A stretch of DNA of 6,303 nt. Source: Clostridiales bacterium (lineage in GTDB: Bacteria > Bacillota > Clostridia > Lachnospirales > CAG-274). The stretch spans positions 1 through 6,303 of the forward strand of contig JAJQCI010000151.1 in assembly GCA_021202835.1 (NCBI GenBank). Direction: 5' to 3'. Positions 6,012-6,303 of the stretch are shown here, piece by piece. Positions within the stretch are counted from its first letter, which is position 1; every line of letters begins with the position of its first letter. The notes beneath the pieces were generated by a model. The model was not told the origin of the DNA, searched no databases, and was given only the letters and a program-made list of their open reading frames with translations. Made by a program: the position numbers and the translations under genes.

Positions 6012-6233
6012 ACCTCCCCACATAATACCCACAACAAAAATTTTAAAACCTACAATAATAAGTATAGCGCCGATTAAAATTTGTACTGCATTATAAAGCT
6101 TTGATTTTAGCCTTTCGGCTGCCGCAGTGCCGAGATTTTTTGACCTGTTTCCGCATACGGGTATGCCGTCAAAAAGTATATTTATCCCGGCACACATAAA
6201 CACACCACTGCATAAAAACACACAATACTCCAT
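6009..6233 (-). CDS. Small two-helix membrane protein, function unknown
   Basis: A 74-aa protein starting at ATG 6233, with AAAGGAGG ending 8 nt upstream. A second ATG 5 nt earlier is in a different frame. Hydrophobic stretches at about residues 3-21 and 46-70 flank a polar middle (CGNRSKNLGTAAAERLKSK) rich in basic residues, so a hairpin with a cytoplasmic loop and both ends outside is likely. It has three cysteines in the first 14 residues (4, 7, 14) and one at 27, which could bind metal or form disulfides. I do not recognise the family. It is the first gene seen in the efflux cluster, 63 nt ahead of the micropeptide and on the same strand. Membership of the operon is likely but a role with the pump is not shown. 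The 65 bases upstream contain a TTGACT without a good -10, so the promoter may lie outside the window. Confidence 0.7.
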   Translation of the reverse strand: MEYCVFLCSGVFMCAGINILFDGIPVCGNRSKNLGTAAAERLKSKLYNAVQILIGAILIIVGFKIFVVGIMWGG

Positions 6234-6303
6234 TTCATTTTCCTCCTTTTCTCTCCCTGTTCGGAAAATTTTGCAGTAGTCAATATCATTAAAATACCAT
6301 ACC

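Noticed and set aside
5943..6017. Roughly 24-codon ORF from TTG 6014, and a 4-codon ATG-AAA-TAT-CAT-TGA ORF, between the 74-aa gene and the micropeptide
   Set aside because: The longer one ends across the micropeptide start (ATGAATAA) and has GGGGAGG directly before it, but that site is too close to the TTG. Its charged content follows from the A-rich DNA. Not enough to call a gene.

Overview
The base composition is low-GC, Shine-Dalgarno sites are strong (AGGAGG-type), and the efflux pump stands without an outer-membrane channel. Together these suggest a Gram-positive, probably clostridial (Bacillota) genome; this is inference. Every gene I can support lies on the minus strand, so transcription runs from high to low coordinates.

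Right and centre (about 6233 down to 1436) form one efflux locus. In transcription order it holds: a 74-aa two-helix membrane protein of unknown function (6233-6009); an AT-rich perfect 8-bp inverted repeat; a 41-aa single-helix micropeptide (5945-5820); an RND-family efflux permease (5827-2671) whose start codon overlaps the micropeptide's stop; a six-helix DUF308/HdeD-type membrane protein (2562-1993); and a TetR-family regulator (1993-1436) joined to the DUF308 gene by a TAATG overlap. The likely job is export of a toxic or amphiphilic compound, with the TetR protein as feedback repressor. No membrane-fusion adaptor or TolC-like gene is present. The pump gene is broken in this copy by a 7-bp tandem duplication (4723-4736). 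Removing one copy restores a continuous permease of 1049 aa, a normal length for the family.

A gene-free stretch (925-1435) holds a three-unit, 42-bp tandem repeat in which each unit forms a hairpin whose stem pairs change together. It also holds one copy of an interspersed repeat whose second copy lies at the 3' end of the pump gene.

The left end (924 down to 1) is more AT-rich and looks decayed or accessory. A short Q/N/Y/G-rich gene carries a 39-bp in-frame duplication and an in-frame TAA. It is followed by a partial gene with a weak resemblance to DUF927 (mobile-element helicase/primase-associated) proteins, frameshifted at an A run and running off the window. Three of seven genes are therefore interrupted, each by a different kind of lesion (7-bp duplication, nonsense codon, homopolymer indel). 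Recent pseudogenisation, phase variation and sequence error all remain possible.
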